This document shows, piece by piece, positions 44,337-52,054 of a stretch of DNA of 64,000 nucleotides. Source of the DNA: Paraburkholderia phenazinium (GTDB lineage: Bacteria > Pseudomonadota > Gammaproteobacteria > Burkholderiales > Burkholderiaceae). The stretch spans positions 1,302,001 through 1,366,000 of the forward strand of contig NZ_FSRU01000001.1 of the NCBI RefSeq assembly GCF_900142845.1, written 5' to 3'. Each line of letters starts with the position of its first letter. The first letter of the stretch is position 1. The translations under genes and the position numbers were made by a program. Below the pieces are notes generated by a model. That model was not told the DNA's origin, searched no databases, and saw nothing but the letters and a program-made list of their open reading frames with translations.

Positions 44337-45740
44337 ATGACCCGTTATTCCCTGCCGGCCGCGGTTGCCGGCGCACCGCCTGGCGACTATAGCGCGCGCC
44401 AGGCGAGCGAGCCCGCGCAGACCGCGGTGGATATTGGCAGCGTGCTCGACGATGGACCCTATACCGTGGTTCAGAAGGTGGTGGTGTTCCTCGCGGCGCT
44501 TTCGATTATCGTCGACGGCTTCGACAGCCAACTGATCGGTTTTGCGATTCCGGTGCTGATCAAGGAGTGGGGCATCGCCCGCACGGCGTTCGCGCCGGTG
44601 GTGGCCGCCGGCCTGACCGGCATGGGGATAGGCAGCGCCTGCGCCGGGCTGTTCGCGGATCGCTTCGGGCGGCGTTGGGCGGTGATCGGCAGCGTGCTGC
44701 TGTTCGGCGCGGCCACATGCGCGATCAGCTTCGCGCCGAACATCCTGACGATCGCGGTGCTGCGCCTGATCGCGGGGTTCGGCATCGGCGGAGCGCTGCC
44801 CAGTTCCACCACCTTGACGGCGGAGTTCACGCCGTCGCGGCGCCGCACGCTGGCGATCACGGCGACGATCGTGTGCGTGCCGCTCGGCGGCATGGTGGCC
44901 GGCCTGTTCGCTCACGTGATCCTGCCGGCGTACGGCTGGCGCGGTCTGTTTCTGACCGGCGGGATCCTGCCATTGGTGCTTGGCGTCCTGTTGCTGTTCA
45001 CGTTGCCGGAGTCGCCCCGTTTCCTCGCACGTCGACCGCAGCGCTGGGCGGAATTGAGCCGCTTGCTCGCGCGCATGTCGCGCCACGTCGCAATGGATGC
45101 GGTGTTTACCGATAAGCGCGAGCAGGCCGCCGAACAGCACACTGGCTTCACGGCGCTGTTCCGCCAAGGCCGCGCGGCCGACACGGTGGCGATCTGGTGT
45201 GCGTTCTTCATGTGTCTGCTGGCGGTGTATAGCGCATTCAGCTGGCTGCCGACCATGCTGACCACGCAAGGTTTGTCCGTCTCCGTGGCGGGGTCGGGGC
45301 TGACCGCGTACAACCTCGGTGGCGTGGTGGGCGCACTGGTTTGTGCGGTGGCGATTGCCCGCTCGGGATCGCGCTGGCCGCTCCTGATCTGCAGTGCCGG
45401 CGGCGCGCTGAGCGCATGGTTTCTGCTCGGCGTGGACGTATCGCAGCACACCGGCTGGTTGATCTTCGGGCTTGGCGTGCATGGCCTGTTCGTGAACGCG
45501 GTGCAATCGACGATGTATGCCCTGTGCGCCTACGTTTATCCGACCGGCGTGCGGGCAACCGGTACTGCTTCGGCGCTGGCGTTTGGACGCATCGGTGCGA
45601 TTCTGAGCGCCTTCGCGGGAGCCGTCGTGATCACCACCGGCGGCGCTTCGTCGTACCTCACGATGCTGGGTGCAGCGATGCTGGTCGTGATGATCGCGCT
45701 GATGGTGGTCAAGCGGCATATCCCTAAGCCCGGCGTTTGA
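44337..45740 (+). CDS. MFS aromatic acid:H+ symporter (AAHS family)
   Basis: A 467-residue inner-membrane transporter with 12 hydrophobic segments. The first helix contains IIVDGFDSQLIGFAIPVLIK, with the DGFD motif typical of BenK/PcaK-type aromatic acid symporters. The loop 2-3 motif is GLFADRFGRRWAVI. It probably imports benzoylformate, mandelate or benzoate, given the neighbouring genes. AGGAG precedes the ATG at 44337; the frame is open upstream to 44238 but without a start of good quality. Confidence 0.9.
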   Translation: MTRYSLPAAVAGAPPGDYSARQASEPAQTAVDIGSVLDDGPYTVVQKVVVFLAALSIIVDGFDSQLIGFAIPVLIKEWGIARTAFAPVVAAGLTGMGIGSACAGLFADRFGRRWAVIGSVLLFGAATCAISFAPNILTIAVLRLIAGFGIGGALPSSTTLTAEFTPSRRRTLAITATIVCVPLGGMVAGLFAHVILPAYGWRGLFLTGGILPLVLGVLLLFTLPESPRFLARRPQRWAELSRLLARMSRHVAMDAVFTDKREQAAEQHTGFTALFRQGRAADTVAIWCAFFMCLLAVYSAFSWLPTMLTTQGLSVSVAGSGLTAYNLGGVVGALVCAVAIARSGSRWPLLICSAGGALSAWFLLGVDVSQHTGWLIFGLGVHGLFVNAVQSTMYALCAYVYPTGVRATGTASALAFGRIGAILSAFAGAVVITTGGASSYLTMLGAAMLVVMIALMVVKRHIPKPGV

Positions 45741-46009
45741 GGGGGCGAGTGTCGTAGTAGTACGGAACGGCGTCGGCGAAGCGCGGCGAAAGTGGACACC
45801 ACTGCGCTGTGTCGACGCTGGGTAGGGGCAGCACGGATGGAGTGATGTTCAAGCCAGATGGTTCGCCGAATGGTCTGGAGCATCACGTCATTACTTAGTA
45901 TGACTATATAAAATATGCCGATAGAACGGATACGGATGGTTCTTCTCCGAAGCAACGGGGACGACTATGCGCGCCATTCTGAAGACCTGACCACGGAGAA
46001 GCGGAGACA
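45741..46009 (+). promoter_or_regulatory. Intergenic region with AT-rich promoter-like block before the porin
   Basis: The 269-base gap contains an AT-rich block (ACTATATAAAATATG near 45901-45916) that could be the -10 region of a separate porin promoter. No clear -35 could be assigned and no other feature was seen. Confidence 0.3.
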
Positions 46010-47146
46010 ATGAAATATCGGATCGCATTGGGCAGCGCCCTGCTGGGCGTCAGCGCCACGTCGTTTGCACAGAGTAGCGTGACGCTGTATGGCATTCTCG
46101 ATACCGGCGTGGAATACGTGACGCATGCCGACGCCGCAGGCGACAGCGTCGTGCGGATGCCGGGCGTGACCGGCGAATTGCCGTCGCGCTGGGGGCTGCG
46201 CGGCAAAGAGGATCTGGGGGCCGGCTGGTCGGCGATCTTCACGCTGGAGAGCGGCTTTAACGTGAAGAACGGCGCGCTCAACCAGGGCGGCCGCCTGTTC
46301 GGACGCCAGGCGTGGGTTGGGCTGATGGGTCCATACGGCAGCCTGACGTTCGGCCGCCAGTACACGATGACCTATTGGGCCTTGAGCGACTCCGACCTGC
46401 TCGGGCCGGACATCTACGGCGGTACCGGCTCATTCGACCAATACCTGCCGAGCGCTCGCAGCGACAATACGGTGGTCTACAAAGGCACATTTTCGGGCAT
46501 CACGTTCGGCGCGACCTATTCGTTTGGCCGCGATTCGACGGGTACCGGCAATTCGGCGGGACAGGGTACCTGCGCGGGGCCGGTGCCGGGCAGCTCGCAA
46601 ACCTGCCGTGAATGGTCGACGATGCTGCGCTATGACATGAACGGCTACGGGGTAGCGGCCGCGTACGACGAACAACGCGGCGGCCCAGGCGCGGCGGCGG
46701 ACTTTTATGACGGCACCACGCCGTTCGCGCTGACCAATTCGGGCGACAAGGACGTGCGCATGCAGTTGAACGGCTACGGCCATATCGGCCCGGTGAAGAT
46801 TGGCGGGGGCTGGCTGGGACGGCATGTCGAAACGGTGTCGCCGGACATTCCCGATGTCCGTTCGAATCTGTTCTACGTGAGCGCTGCCTATAACCTGAAT
46901 CCGGCGCTGGTTCTGGACGGCGGCGTGTACCGGATGCTCAATCGCCAGGACGACACGCGCGGTACGATCGCCGTGGTGCGCACGACGTATCTGCTGTCGA
47001 AAAGCTCAGCGGTGTATCTGCAAGGCGGGTATCTGTTTAACAGCGCGCACGCGGCCTATACCATCAGCCAGGGTGGTGGTGGAACCACGCCGGGGTTTGG
47101 GATGGGGCAGCCTGGTGTGATGGCGGGGGTACGGCATGCGTTTTGA
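46010..47146 (+). CDS. Gram-negative porin (OmpC/Omp38-like)
   Basis: A 378-residue outer-membrane porin of the type abundant in Burkholderia. It has a signal peptide (ALGSALLGVSATSFA) followed by SSVTLYGILDTGVEYVTHAD, the standard first strand. Other conserved parts are SRWGLRGKEDLGAGWSAIFT, GRQAWVGLMGPYGSLTFGRQ and a C-terminal phenylalanine (VRHAF) needed for outer-membrane assembly. The position after the aromatic transporter suggests it admits the aromatic substrate. GGAG lies upstream of the ATG. Confidence 0.92.
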   Translation: MKYRIALGSALLGVSATSFAQSSVTLYGILDTGVEYVTHADAAGDSVVRMPGVTGELPSRWGLRGKEDLGAGWSAIFTLESGFNVKNGALNQGGRLFGRQAWVGLMGPYGSLTFGRQYTMTYWALSDSDLLGPDIYGGTGSFDQYLPSARSDNTVVYKGTFSGITFGATYSFGRDSTGTGNSAGQGTCAGPVPGSSQTCREWSTMLRYDMNGYGVAAAYDEQRGGPGAAADFYDGTTPFALTNSGDKDVRMQLNGYGHIGPVKIGGGWLGRHVETVSPDIPDVRSNLFYVSAAYNLNPALVLDGGVYRMLNRQDDTRGTIAVVRTTYLLSKSSAVYLQGGYLFNSAHAAYTISQGGGGTTPGFGMGQPGVMAGVRHAF

Positions 47147-47150
47147 AATG

Positions 47151-47176
47151 GGTCACGCGGGGTATCCCGCGTGACC
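47151..47176. terminator. Hairpin terminator between porin and gabD
   Basis: A perfect 11-bp stem GGTCACGCGGG / CCCGCGTGACC with loop GTAT lies in the 47-base gap between convergent genes. T-runs are short on both sides. Confidence 0.65.
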
Positions 47177-47193
47177 GGCGATGCCGTGCTACC

Positions 47194-48678
47194 TCAAACT
47201 CCACCGATGCACAGATACTTGATCACGACATAGTCGTCGATACCGTAGTGCGAGCCTTCGCGACCGAGGCCGGACTGCTTGACGCCGCCAAAGGGGGCGA
47301 CCTCGTTGGAGATGAGTCCGGTGTTGATGCCGACCATGCCGTACTCGAGCGCTTCGGCGACGCGCCACACACGGCCGATATCGCGGCTATAGAAGTAGGA
47401 CGCGAGGCCGAATTCCGTATCGTTGGCGAGGGCGATGACTTCCTCGTCCGACGAGAAGCGGAACAGCGGCGCGAGCGGGCCGAAGGTTTCGTCGCGCGCC
47501 ACTTTCATTGCGGGGGTGACGTCGGCGAGGACGGTGGGTTCGAAGAAGCCGTGGCCGAGCGCGTGACGCTTCCCGCCGGTGACGATGCGCGCGCCTTTGG
47601 CGAGTGCGTCTTCGATATGCGACTCGACCTTGAGGACTGCGGCTTCATTAATGAGGGGGCCCTGGCTGACGCCGTCATCTGTACCGCGACCGACCTTCAA
47701 CTGTTCGACGGCGTCGCGCAGTTTGGCGGCGAAGGCGTCGTAGACCTTGTCATGCACGTAGAAGCGGTTGGTGCAGACGCAGGTTTGCCCGCTATTGCGA
47801 TACTTGGAGGCGATGGCACCGGCAACGGCCGCATCGAGATCGGCGTCTTCGAAGACGATGAAGGGGGCATTGCCGCCGAGTTCGAGCGAGACTTTCTTGA
47901 CGGTGGGTGCACATTGCGCCATCAACAGACGGCCTACGGCGGTCGAGCCTGTGAACGACAGCTTGCGCACGATCGGATTGGCGGTCATTTCAGCGCCGAT
48001 GGCTTTCGGGTCGCCGGTGACGACGCTGAAGATGCCGGCGGGCACGCCGGCGCGTTCGGCCAGCACGGCGAGTGCGAGGGCGGAGAGCGGGGTGGCTTCG
48101 GCGGGTTTGACGATGATGGGGCAACCGGCGGCGAGAGCGGGGCCGACTTTGCGGGTGATCATCGCGGCGGGGAAATTCCACGGGGTGATGGCTGCGCAGA
48201 CGCCGATGGGTTCTTTGGTGACGACGATGCGTTTATCGGCTGCGGGCGTGGGGATGGTGTCGCCGTAGACGCGTTTGGCCTCTTCGGCAAACCATTCGAG
48301 GAAGGACGCGGCGTAGAGGATTTCGCCTTTGGCTTCGGCTAGGGGTTTGCCTTGTTCGGTGGTGAGGATGAGGGCGAGGTCGTCGGCGTTTTCGAGCATC
48401 AGGTCGTGCCAGGCACGGAGGATGGTCGAGCGTTGTTTGGCGGTTTTGGTTCGCCATGCTGGCCAGGCTTTGTTGGCTGCTTCGATCGCGCGGCGGGTTT
48501 CGGATGTGCCCATTCGGGGGATTCTGGCTAGCTGTTCGCCGGTGGCGGGGTTTCGGACTTCTATGGTTGTTTCGTCGTCCGACGGGGTCCATTCGCCTGC
48601 GATGTAGGCCTTTGTTTTTAATAGCGTGGGGTCATTCAGTTTTATCTGCGATGCTGAGGTGGACGCTGCTTTTTCCAT
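47194..48678 (-). CDS. gabD: Succinate-semialdehyde dehydrogenase
   Basis: A 494-residue aldehyde dehydrogenase matching the NADP-dependent succinate-semialdehyde dehydrogenase GabD. Features: ITPWNFPAAMITRKVGPALA, FTGSTAVGRLL, the catalytic glutamate in LELGGNAPFIVFEDADLD, the catalytic cysteine in NSGQTCVCTNRF, and the C-terminal SNEVAPFGGVKQSGLGREGS. It oxidises succinate semialdehyde to succinate, the step after GABA transaminase. The gabT gene is ~2 kb upstream on the same strand, separated by repeats and an insertion element. Confidence 0.92.
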   Translation of the reverse strand: MEKAASTSASQIKLNDPTLLKTKAYIAGEWTPSDDETTIEVRNPATGEQLARIPRMGTSETRRAIEAANKAWPAWRTKTAKQRSTILRAWHDLMLENADDLALILTTEQGKPLAEAKGEILYAASFLEWFAEEAKRVYGDTIPTPAADKRIVVTKEPIGVCAAITPWNFPAAMITRKVGPALAAGCPIIVKPAEATPLSALALAVLAERAGVPAGIFSVVTGDPKAIGAEMTANPIVRKLSFTGSTAVGRLLMAQCAPTVKKVSLELGGNAPFIVFEDADLDAAVAGAIASKYRNSGQTCVCTNRFYVHDKVYDAFAAKLRDAVEQLKVGRGTDDGVSQGPLINEAAVLKVESHIEDALAKGARIVTGGKRHALGHGFFEPTVLADVTPAMKVARDETFGPLAPLFRFSSDEEVIALANDTEFGLASYFYSRDIGRVWRVAEALEYGMVGINTGLISNEVAPFGGVKQSGLGREGSHYGIDDYVVIKYLCIGGV

Positions 48679-48704
48679 TTTCTGTTTTCCGTTTAGTTAG
48701 TGAG

Positions 48705-48940
48705 GTTTTTGCCTGCGGCGCCTTGTATTTGGCTGTGGTCTTAGGGTGTTGGCCTTTCCTTGCATTCGTATCGGTCTATTAGCTTCGCCCCTGTGCGGGG
48801 CGGCACTTACTTTCTTTGCCGCCGCAAAGAAAGTAAGCAAAGAAAGCGGGCTGCAACCGCTAGCCCGTAGTGAGCCATCTAGGTCTACCACCGGAAACGG
48901 CCCAACACGAGACGCTCTCTCGCACCACACGTGCCGGTGA
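48705..48940 (+). repeat. Left arm of long inverted intergenic repeat
   Basis: This arm and the right arm (49135-49246, continued at 50484-50590) are imperfect inverted copies. Shared segments include GTGTTGGCCTTTCCTTGC, TTAGCTTCGCCCCTGTGCGG and GTGAGCCATCTAGGTCTACC. Within the arm, CTTACTTTCTTTG (48806-48818) and CAAAGAAAGTAAG (48825-48837) form a perfect 13-bp hairpin. No protein gene is seen. Confidence 0.8.
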
Positions 48941-49134
48941 CAAAGCAGTCATCCGTTCCAGCGTTGCGCTGCGCGCCCCGCCGTCGGGCATAACGCTTTC
49001 TGCGGAGGCTGGCTCGGCACCGCCGCCGCGACACTTGCAAGCAACTCGCTTTCCCATGCAGACCCGACCGCGACGCACGTAGTGCGGAGTGGGGTGGATG
49101 AGTGCTGTGTCACGAGTGGTGGAAATGCGAGGGC

Positions 49135-49246
49135 GGGTCTCGTGTTGGGCCGTTTCCGGAGGTAGACCTAGATGGCTCACTAAACGCTGGCGGTGTGAGC
49201 CCGCTTTCTTTGCTTACTTTCTTTGCGGCGGCAAAGAAAGTAAGTG
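49135..49246 (-). repeat. Right arm of long inverted repeat, first part (split by IS)
   Basis: The inverted copy of the left arm, including the same 13-bp hairpin (49213-49225 with 49232-49244). It breaks at 49246, where the insertion sequence begins. The ~195 bases between the two arms hold no recognised gene but show weaker continued inverted similarity. Confidence 0.8.
49244..49246. repeat. Left target-site duplication (GTG) of the IS element
   Basis: GTG here and at 50484-50486 flank the element. The intact left repeat arm reads through this site with one GTG only, which shows it is a duplication. Confidence 0.8.
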
Positions 49247-49286
49247 TGTAGTGGTCAAGCCCCTTTGGACACCCACAAAGGGGTTT

Positions 49287-50123
49287 TCAGTAAATAGAAG
49301 CCTCATAACGCGCCGGTGGCGAATCATTGGCCGCCGAATGGATGCGCCGGTAGTTGTAAAAGTCAGCCACGTAACCCGCGATATCGCGCTGGGCCTGTTC
49401 GTGACTGCAGTACTCCTGTTCTCCGATCCATTCACTCTTCAGGCTTCTGAAGAAGCGCTCGACCACCGCGTTGTCCCAGCAGTTTCCCTTTCGGCTCATG
49501 CTCTGCACCATCCCGTTTGCCTTCAGATCACTCACGAAGCGTTCGCTGGTGTACTGGCAGCCCTGGTCGGAGTGGAACATCAGTCCGGGGGCTGGGCGCC
49601 GGCTGCTGCGGGCCTGCTGTAGCGCCTGGATCACCAGCTCGGTATCCGCCTGCAAGGCAAACGCCCAGCCCACGATGCGACGCGAATGCAGATCCATCAC
49701 GATCGCCAGATAGGACCAGCCCTGCCGCGTTCTCACATACGTAATGTCACCGGCCCATACCCGGTTGATCGCACCCGGCTCGAACTTGCGCTCCAGCAGG
49801 TTGGGCGCCACCAGTGCTTCACCTTCGGCCTTGCGATAGCGGTGCGTTCGCCGTCGCGCCACCGCCAGTTGCGCCTCGCGCATCAGCGAACGGGCCCGGT
49901 AGCGTCCGATCGCGTGACCTTGCTGCTGCAGCGCCCGCGCCATCCTGCGACTGCCGTAACTGCTGCGGCTCTCGCTGTGGATCTGGCGCACAGTTCTGAG
50001 TAGCGCGGGTGAAGCTGCCGGCTTGCAAACCCGTCCCGCGAACGCGTAGTAGCTGCTTCGCGGCACCTTCAGCAACCTGCACATCAGACTCACCGGCCAG
50101 GCCTTCTTCAGCGAACGGATCAC
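49287..50123 (-). CDS. IS3-family transposase OrfB (DDE integrase)
   Basis: A 278-residue transposase subunit with an rve integrase core. The catalytic triad is visible as D in WAGDITYVRT, D in FHSDQGCQYTS and E in NAVVERFFRSLK, with the usual spacing of the last two. An N-terminal HTH_21-type segment (SSYGSRRMARALQQQGHAIG) precedes it. The GTG start overlaps the orfA stop by four bases. The frame is also open upstream to the AAAAAAG slippery heptamer, so an OrfAB fusion would arise by -1 frameshifting. Confidence 0.93.
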   Translation of the reverse strand: MIRSLKKAWPVSLMCRLLKVPRSSYYAFAGRVCKPAASPALLRTVRQIHSESRSSYGSRRMARALQQQGHAIGRYRARSLMREAQLAVARRRTHRYRKAEGEALVAPNLLERKFEPGAINRVWAGDITYVRTRQGWSYLAIVMDLHSRRIVGWAFALQADTELVIQALQQARSSRRPAPGLMFHSDQGCQYTSERFVSDLKANGMVQSMSRKGNCWDNAVVERFFRSLKSEWIGEQEYCSHEQAQRDIAGYVADFYNYRRIHSAANDSPPARYEASIY

Positions 50124-50422
50124 TTCGAGGAGCGATCCAGTTCCTTGACGAAGAAGGCCGTGGACTTTTTTAGTATGTCGCGCTCACGTTCAAGCTCGAC
50201 CACCCGCGCCTCAAGCTCCCGGATACGCCGCTGGTCAGCTTTGACCTGCACCTGCGTGCGCGGCGGCTGGACCTGCTCGGCGCGCCACTGCGCCACCCAC
50301 CGCCGCAACGCCGTATCGCCAACACCTAGCGCTTCGCTGGCCTTCGCGAACGAGTAGCCCTGCGCAACCACCAGCTGCACCGCTTCTGCCTTGAATTCGT
50401 CAGTTATGTTCCGTCTGCTCAT
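50120..50422 (-). CDS. IS3-family transposase OrfA
   Basis: A 100-residue DNA-binding subunit. It has the helix-turn-helix typical of IS3-family OrfA (TDEFKAEAVQLVVAQGYSFA, ASEALGVGDTALRRWVAQWR) and a leucine-zipper-like coiled coil (RIRELEARVVELERERDILK). The slippery A-AAA-AAG heptamer lies in the codons for LKKS, where ribosomes can shift -1 into orfB. Confidence 0.92.
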   Translation of the reverse strand: MSRRNITDEFKAEAVQLVVAQGYSFAKASEALGVGDTALRRWVAQWRAEQVQPPRTQVQVKADQRRIRELEARVVELERERDILKKSTAFFVKELDRSSK

Positions 50423-50483
50423 TTCTCACCTCGGTTGGAGAATTATCCCCTTTAGAGGTGTCCAGAGTCATTGGACCACTACA

Positions 50484-50590
50484 GTGCCGCCCCGCACAGG
50501 GGCGAAGCTAATAGACCACTAAGAAAGCAAGGAAAGGCCAACACCGCAGGAACACAGCCAAAGCACCGCACAGGCAAACCAAATGAACTA
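50484..50590 (-). repeat. Right arm of long inverted repeat, second part
   Basis: Starting with the GTG target duplication, this continues the inverted copy (GTGCCGCCCCGCACAGGGGC, then GCAAGGAAAGGCCAACACCG). Joining 49246 to 50487 restores an uninterrupted match to the left arm. Confidence 0.8.
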
Positions 50591-50647
50591 AACCCCACCG
50601 GCAGCGCCAAAGAAGCCACCAAAGAGCCGCCAGCAGGGCAAAAAAAA

Positions 50648-51937
50648 CTAAGCTACGACGCCAACAGTCTCCTTAAGCACATCTTCAAGAATGGCAACAG
50701 CCTCGTCGAAGACATCCTCTTGAATAGTGAGCGGAAAAAGAAACCGAACAACGTTCGAATAAACCCCACAGACGAGCAACAACAACCCGCGCTCAAGCGC
50801 GCGAGCCTGCACCCGCTTGGTAAATTCGGCATCCGGCTCATGCGTCCCAGCCTTGCAGAATTCAACCGCCACCATGCCCCCCGGCCCGCGCACATCAGCA
50901 ATCTGCCCAACCTCACCCTGCAAGGCAACCAGCTTCGCCTTAATCCGATCGCCAAACAAAACCGCCCGCTCGCAGAGCTTCTCCTCATCGATGATGTCCA
51001 GCACAGCATGCGCAGACGCCACAGCAAGCGGATTGCCCGCATACGTCCCACCCAACCCGCCAGGCGCCGCCGCATCCATAATCTCCGCACGCCCCACCAC
51101 GCCCGACAACGGCATGCCCCCCGCCAGGCTCTTGGCAATCGTCATCAAATCCGGCACCACGTCGTAGTGATGCATCGCAAACAACTTGCCGGTACGCGCA
51201 AAGCCCGTCTGCACTTCATCCGCAATCAGCAAAATGCCATGCTCGTTGCACAGCTTGCGCAACGCCCGCACAAACTCCGCCGGCGCCGGATAAAAACCAC
51301 CCTCACCCTGTACCGGTTCAAAGATGATCGCCGCAACACGCTTCGGATCGATGTCCGCCTTGAACAGAAACTCAATCGCCTTCAACGAATCCGCCGTCGT
51401 CACACCATGCAGCGGATTCGGGAACGGTGCATGGAACACGTCCGCCGGGAACGGTCCAAAGCCAATCTTGTACGGCGCCACCTTGCCCGTCAGCGCCATC
51501 CCCATCATCGTGCGGCCATGGAAACCACCCGTGAACGCAATCACGCCCGGTCGGCCCGTCGCCGCGCGCGCAATCTTGATCGCGTTTTCCACCGCTTCCG
51601 CACCCGTCGTGAAGAACGCCGTCTTCTTCAGATGGTCGCCCGGCGCGCGCGCATTGATCTTCTCCGCCAGCGAAACATACGACTCGTACGGCACGATCTG
51701 ATACGCGGTATGCGTGAACTGATCCAGTTGCGCGCGGATCGCCTCAACAATCTTCGGATGGCGGTGGCCCGTGTTGCACACCGCAATCCCCGCCGCAAAA
51801 TCAATGAAGCGCCGCCCCTCGACGTCCCACAACTCAGCGTTCTCAGCGCGCGCAGCATAGAAATCGCACATCACCCCAACCCCACGCGGCGTGGCGGCAT
51901 CCTTGCGGCTCTTCAGTTCAGCATTCTTCACAGTCAT
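50648..51937 (-). CDS. gabT: 4-aminobutyrate aminotransferase
   Basis: A 429-residue class III PLP aminotransferase that converts GABA plus 2-oxoglutarate to succinate semialdehyde and glutamate. Features: FIDFAAGIAVCNTGHRHPKI near the N-terminus, TGAEAVENAIKIAR for phosphate binding, GFHGRTMMGMALTGK, EPVQGEGGF, and the PLP region LLIADEVQTGFARTGK with the Schiff-base lysine in TIAKSLAGGMPL. The ATG at 51937 is chosen because GGGAG lies eight bases upstream; the frame is open to 52027 but runs into the divergent promoter region. It is divergent from gabR. Confidence 0.93.
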   Translation of the reverse strand: MTVKNAELKSRKDAATPRGVGVMCDFYAARAENAELWDVEGRRFIDFAAGIAVCNTGHRHPKIVEAIRAQLDQFTHTAYQIVPYESYVSLAEKINARAPGDHLKKTAFFTTGAEAVENAIKIARAATGRPGVIAFTGGFHGRTMMGMALTGKVAPYKIGFGPFPADVFHAPFPNPLHGVTTADSLKAIEFLFKADIDPKRVAAIIFEPVQGEGGFYPAPAEFVRALRKLCNEHGILLIADEVQTGFARTGKLFAMHHYDVVPDLMTIAKSLAGGMPLSGVVGRAEIMDAAAPGGLGGTYAGNPLAVASAHAVLDIIDEEKLCERAVLFGDRIKAKLVALQGEVGQIADVRGPGGMVAVEFCKAGTHEPDAEFTKRVQARALERGLLLLVCGVYSNVVRFLFPLTIQEDVFDEAVAILEDVLKETVGVVA

Positions 51938-51995
51938 CTCCTTCACTCCCGGTTTGGCAGAAGCCGTCCACACGGCGCGGCACATGCAACGACTA

Positions 51996-52054
51996 TAATG
52001 AGATTTGGCTCCGACGTTCAGAGCCATTTAAATAAAAATGTAGGAGCCAATTAT
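51996..52054. promoter_or_regulatory. gabT-gabR divergent promoter region with repeated TGGCTC half-sites
   Basis: TATAAT at 51996-52001 fits a -10 element for gabR. Three half-sites follow: ATTTGGCTCC (52005-52014) and, reversed, AAATGGCTCT (52022-52031) and ATTGGCTCCT (52044-52053). Their number, spacing and place just before the start suggest a GabR/MocR operator that could also give autorepression. Confidence 0.5.

Larger units (their letters stand above)
49247..50483 (-). mobile_element. IS3-family insertion sequence, 1237 bp
   Basis: The ends are imperfect inverted repeats of ~27 bp: the left end begins TGTAGTGGTCAAG and the reversed right end TGTAGTGGTCCAA, and both arms end in GGACACC. 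Two overlapping minus-strand genes, orfA and orfB, fill it, with a -1 frameshift heptamer AAAAAAG (50165-50171). It is flanked by the 3-bp direct repeat GTG. Both genes look intact, so the copy may still be active. Confidence 0.92.

Noticed and set aside
42456..45719. Very long open frame on the minus strand opposite the decarboxylase, dehydrogenase and transporter genes
   Set aside because: It is antisense to three well-supported genes, has composition typical of shadow frames in GC-rich DNA (Arg, His, Gln-rich) and no recognisable domain.
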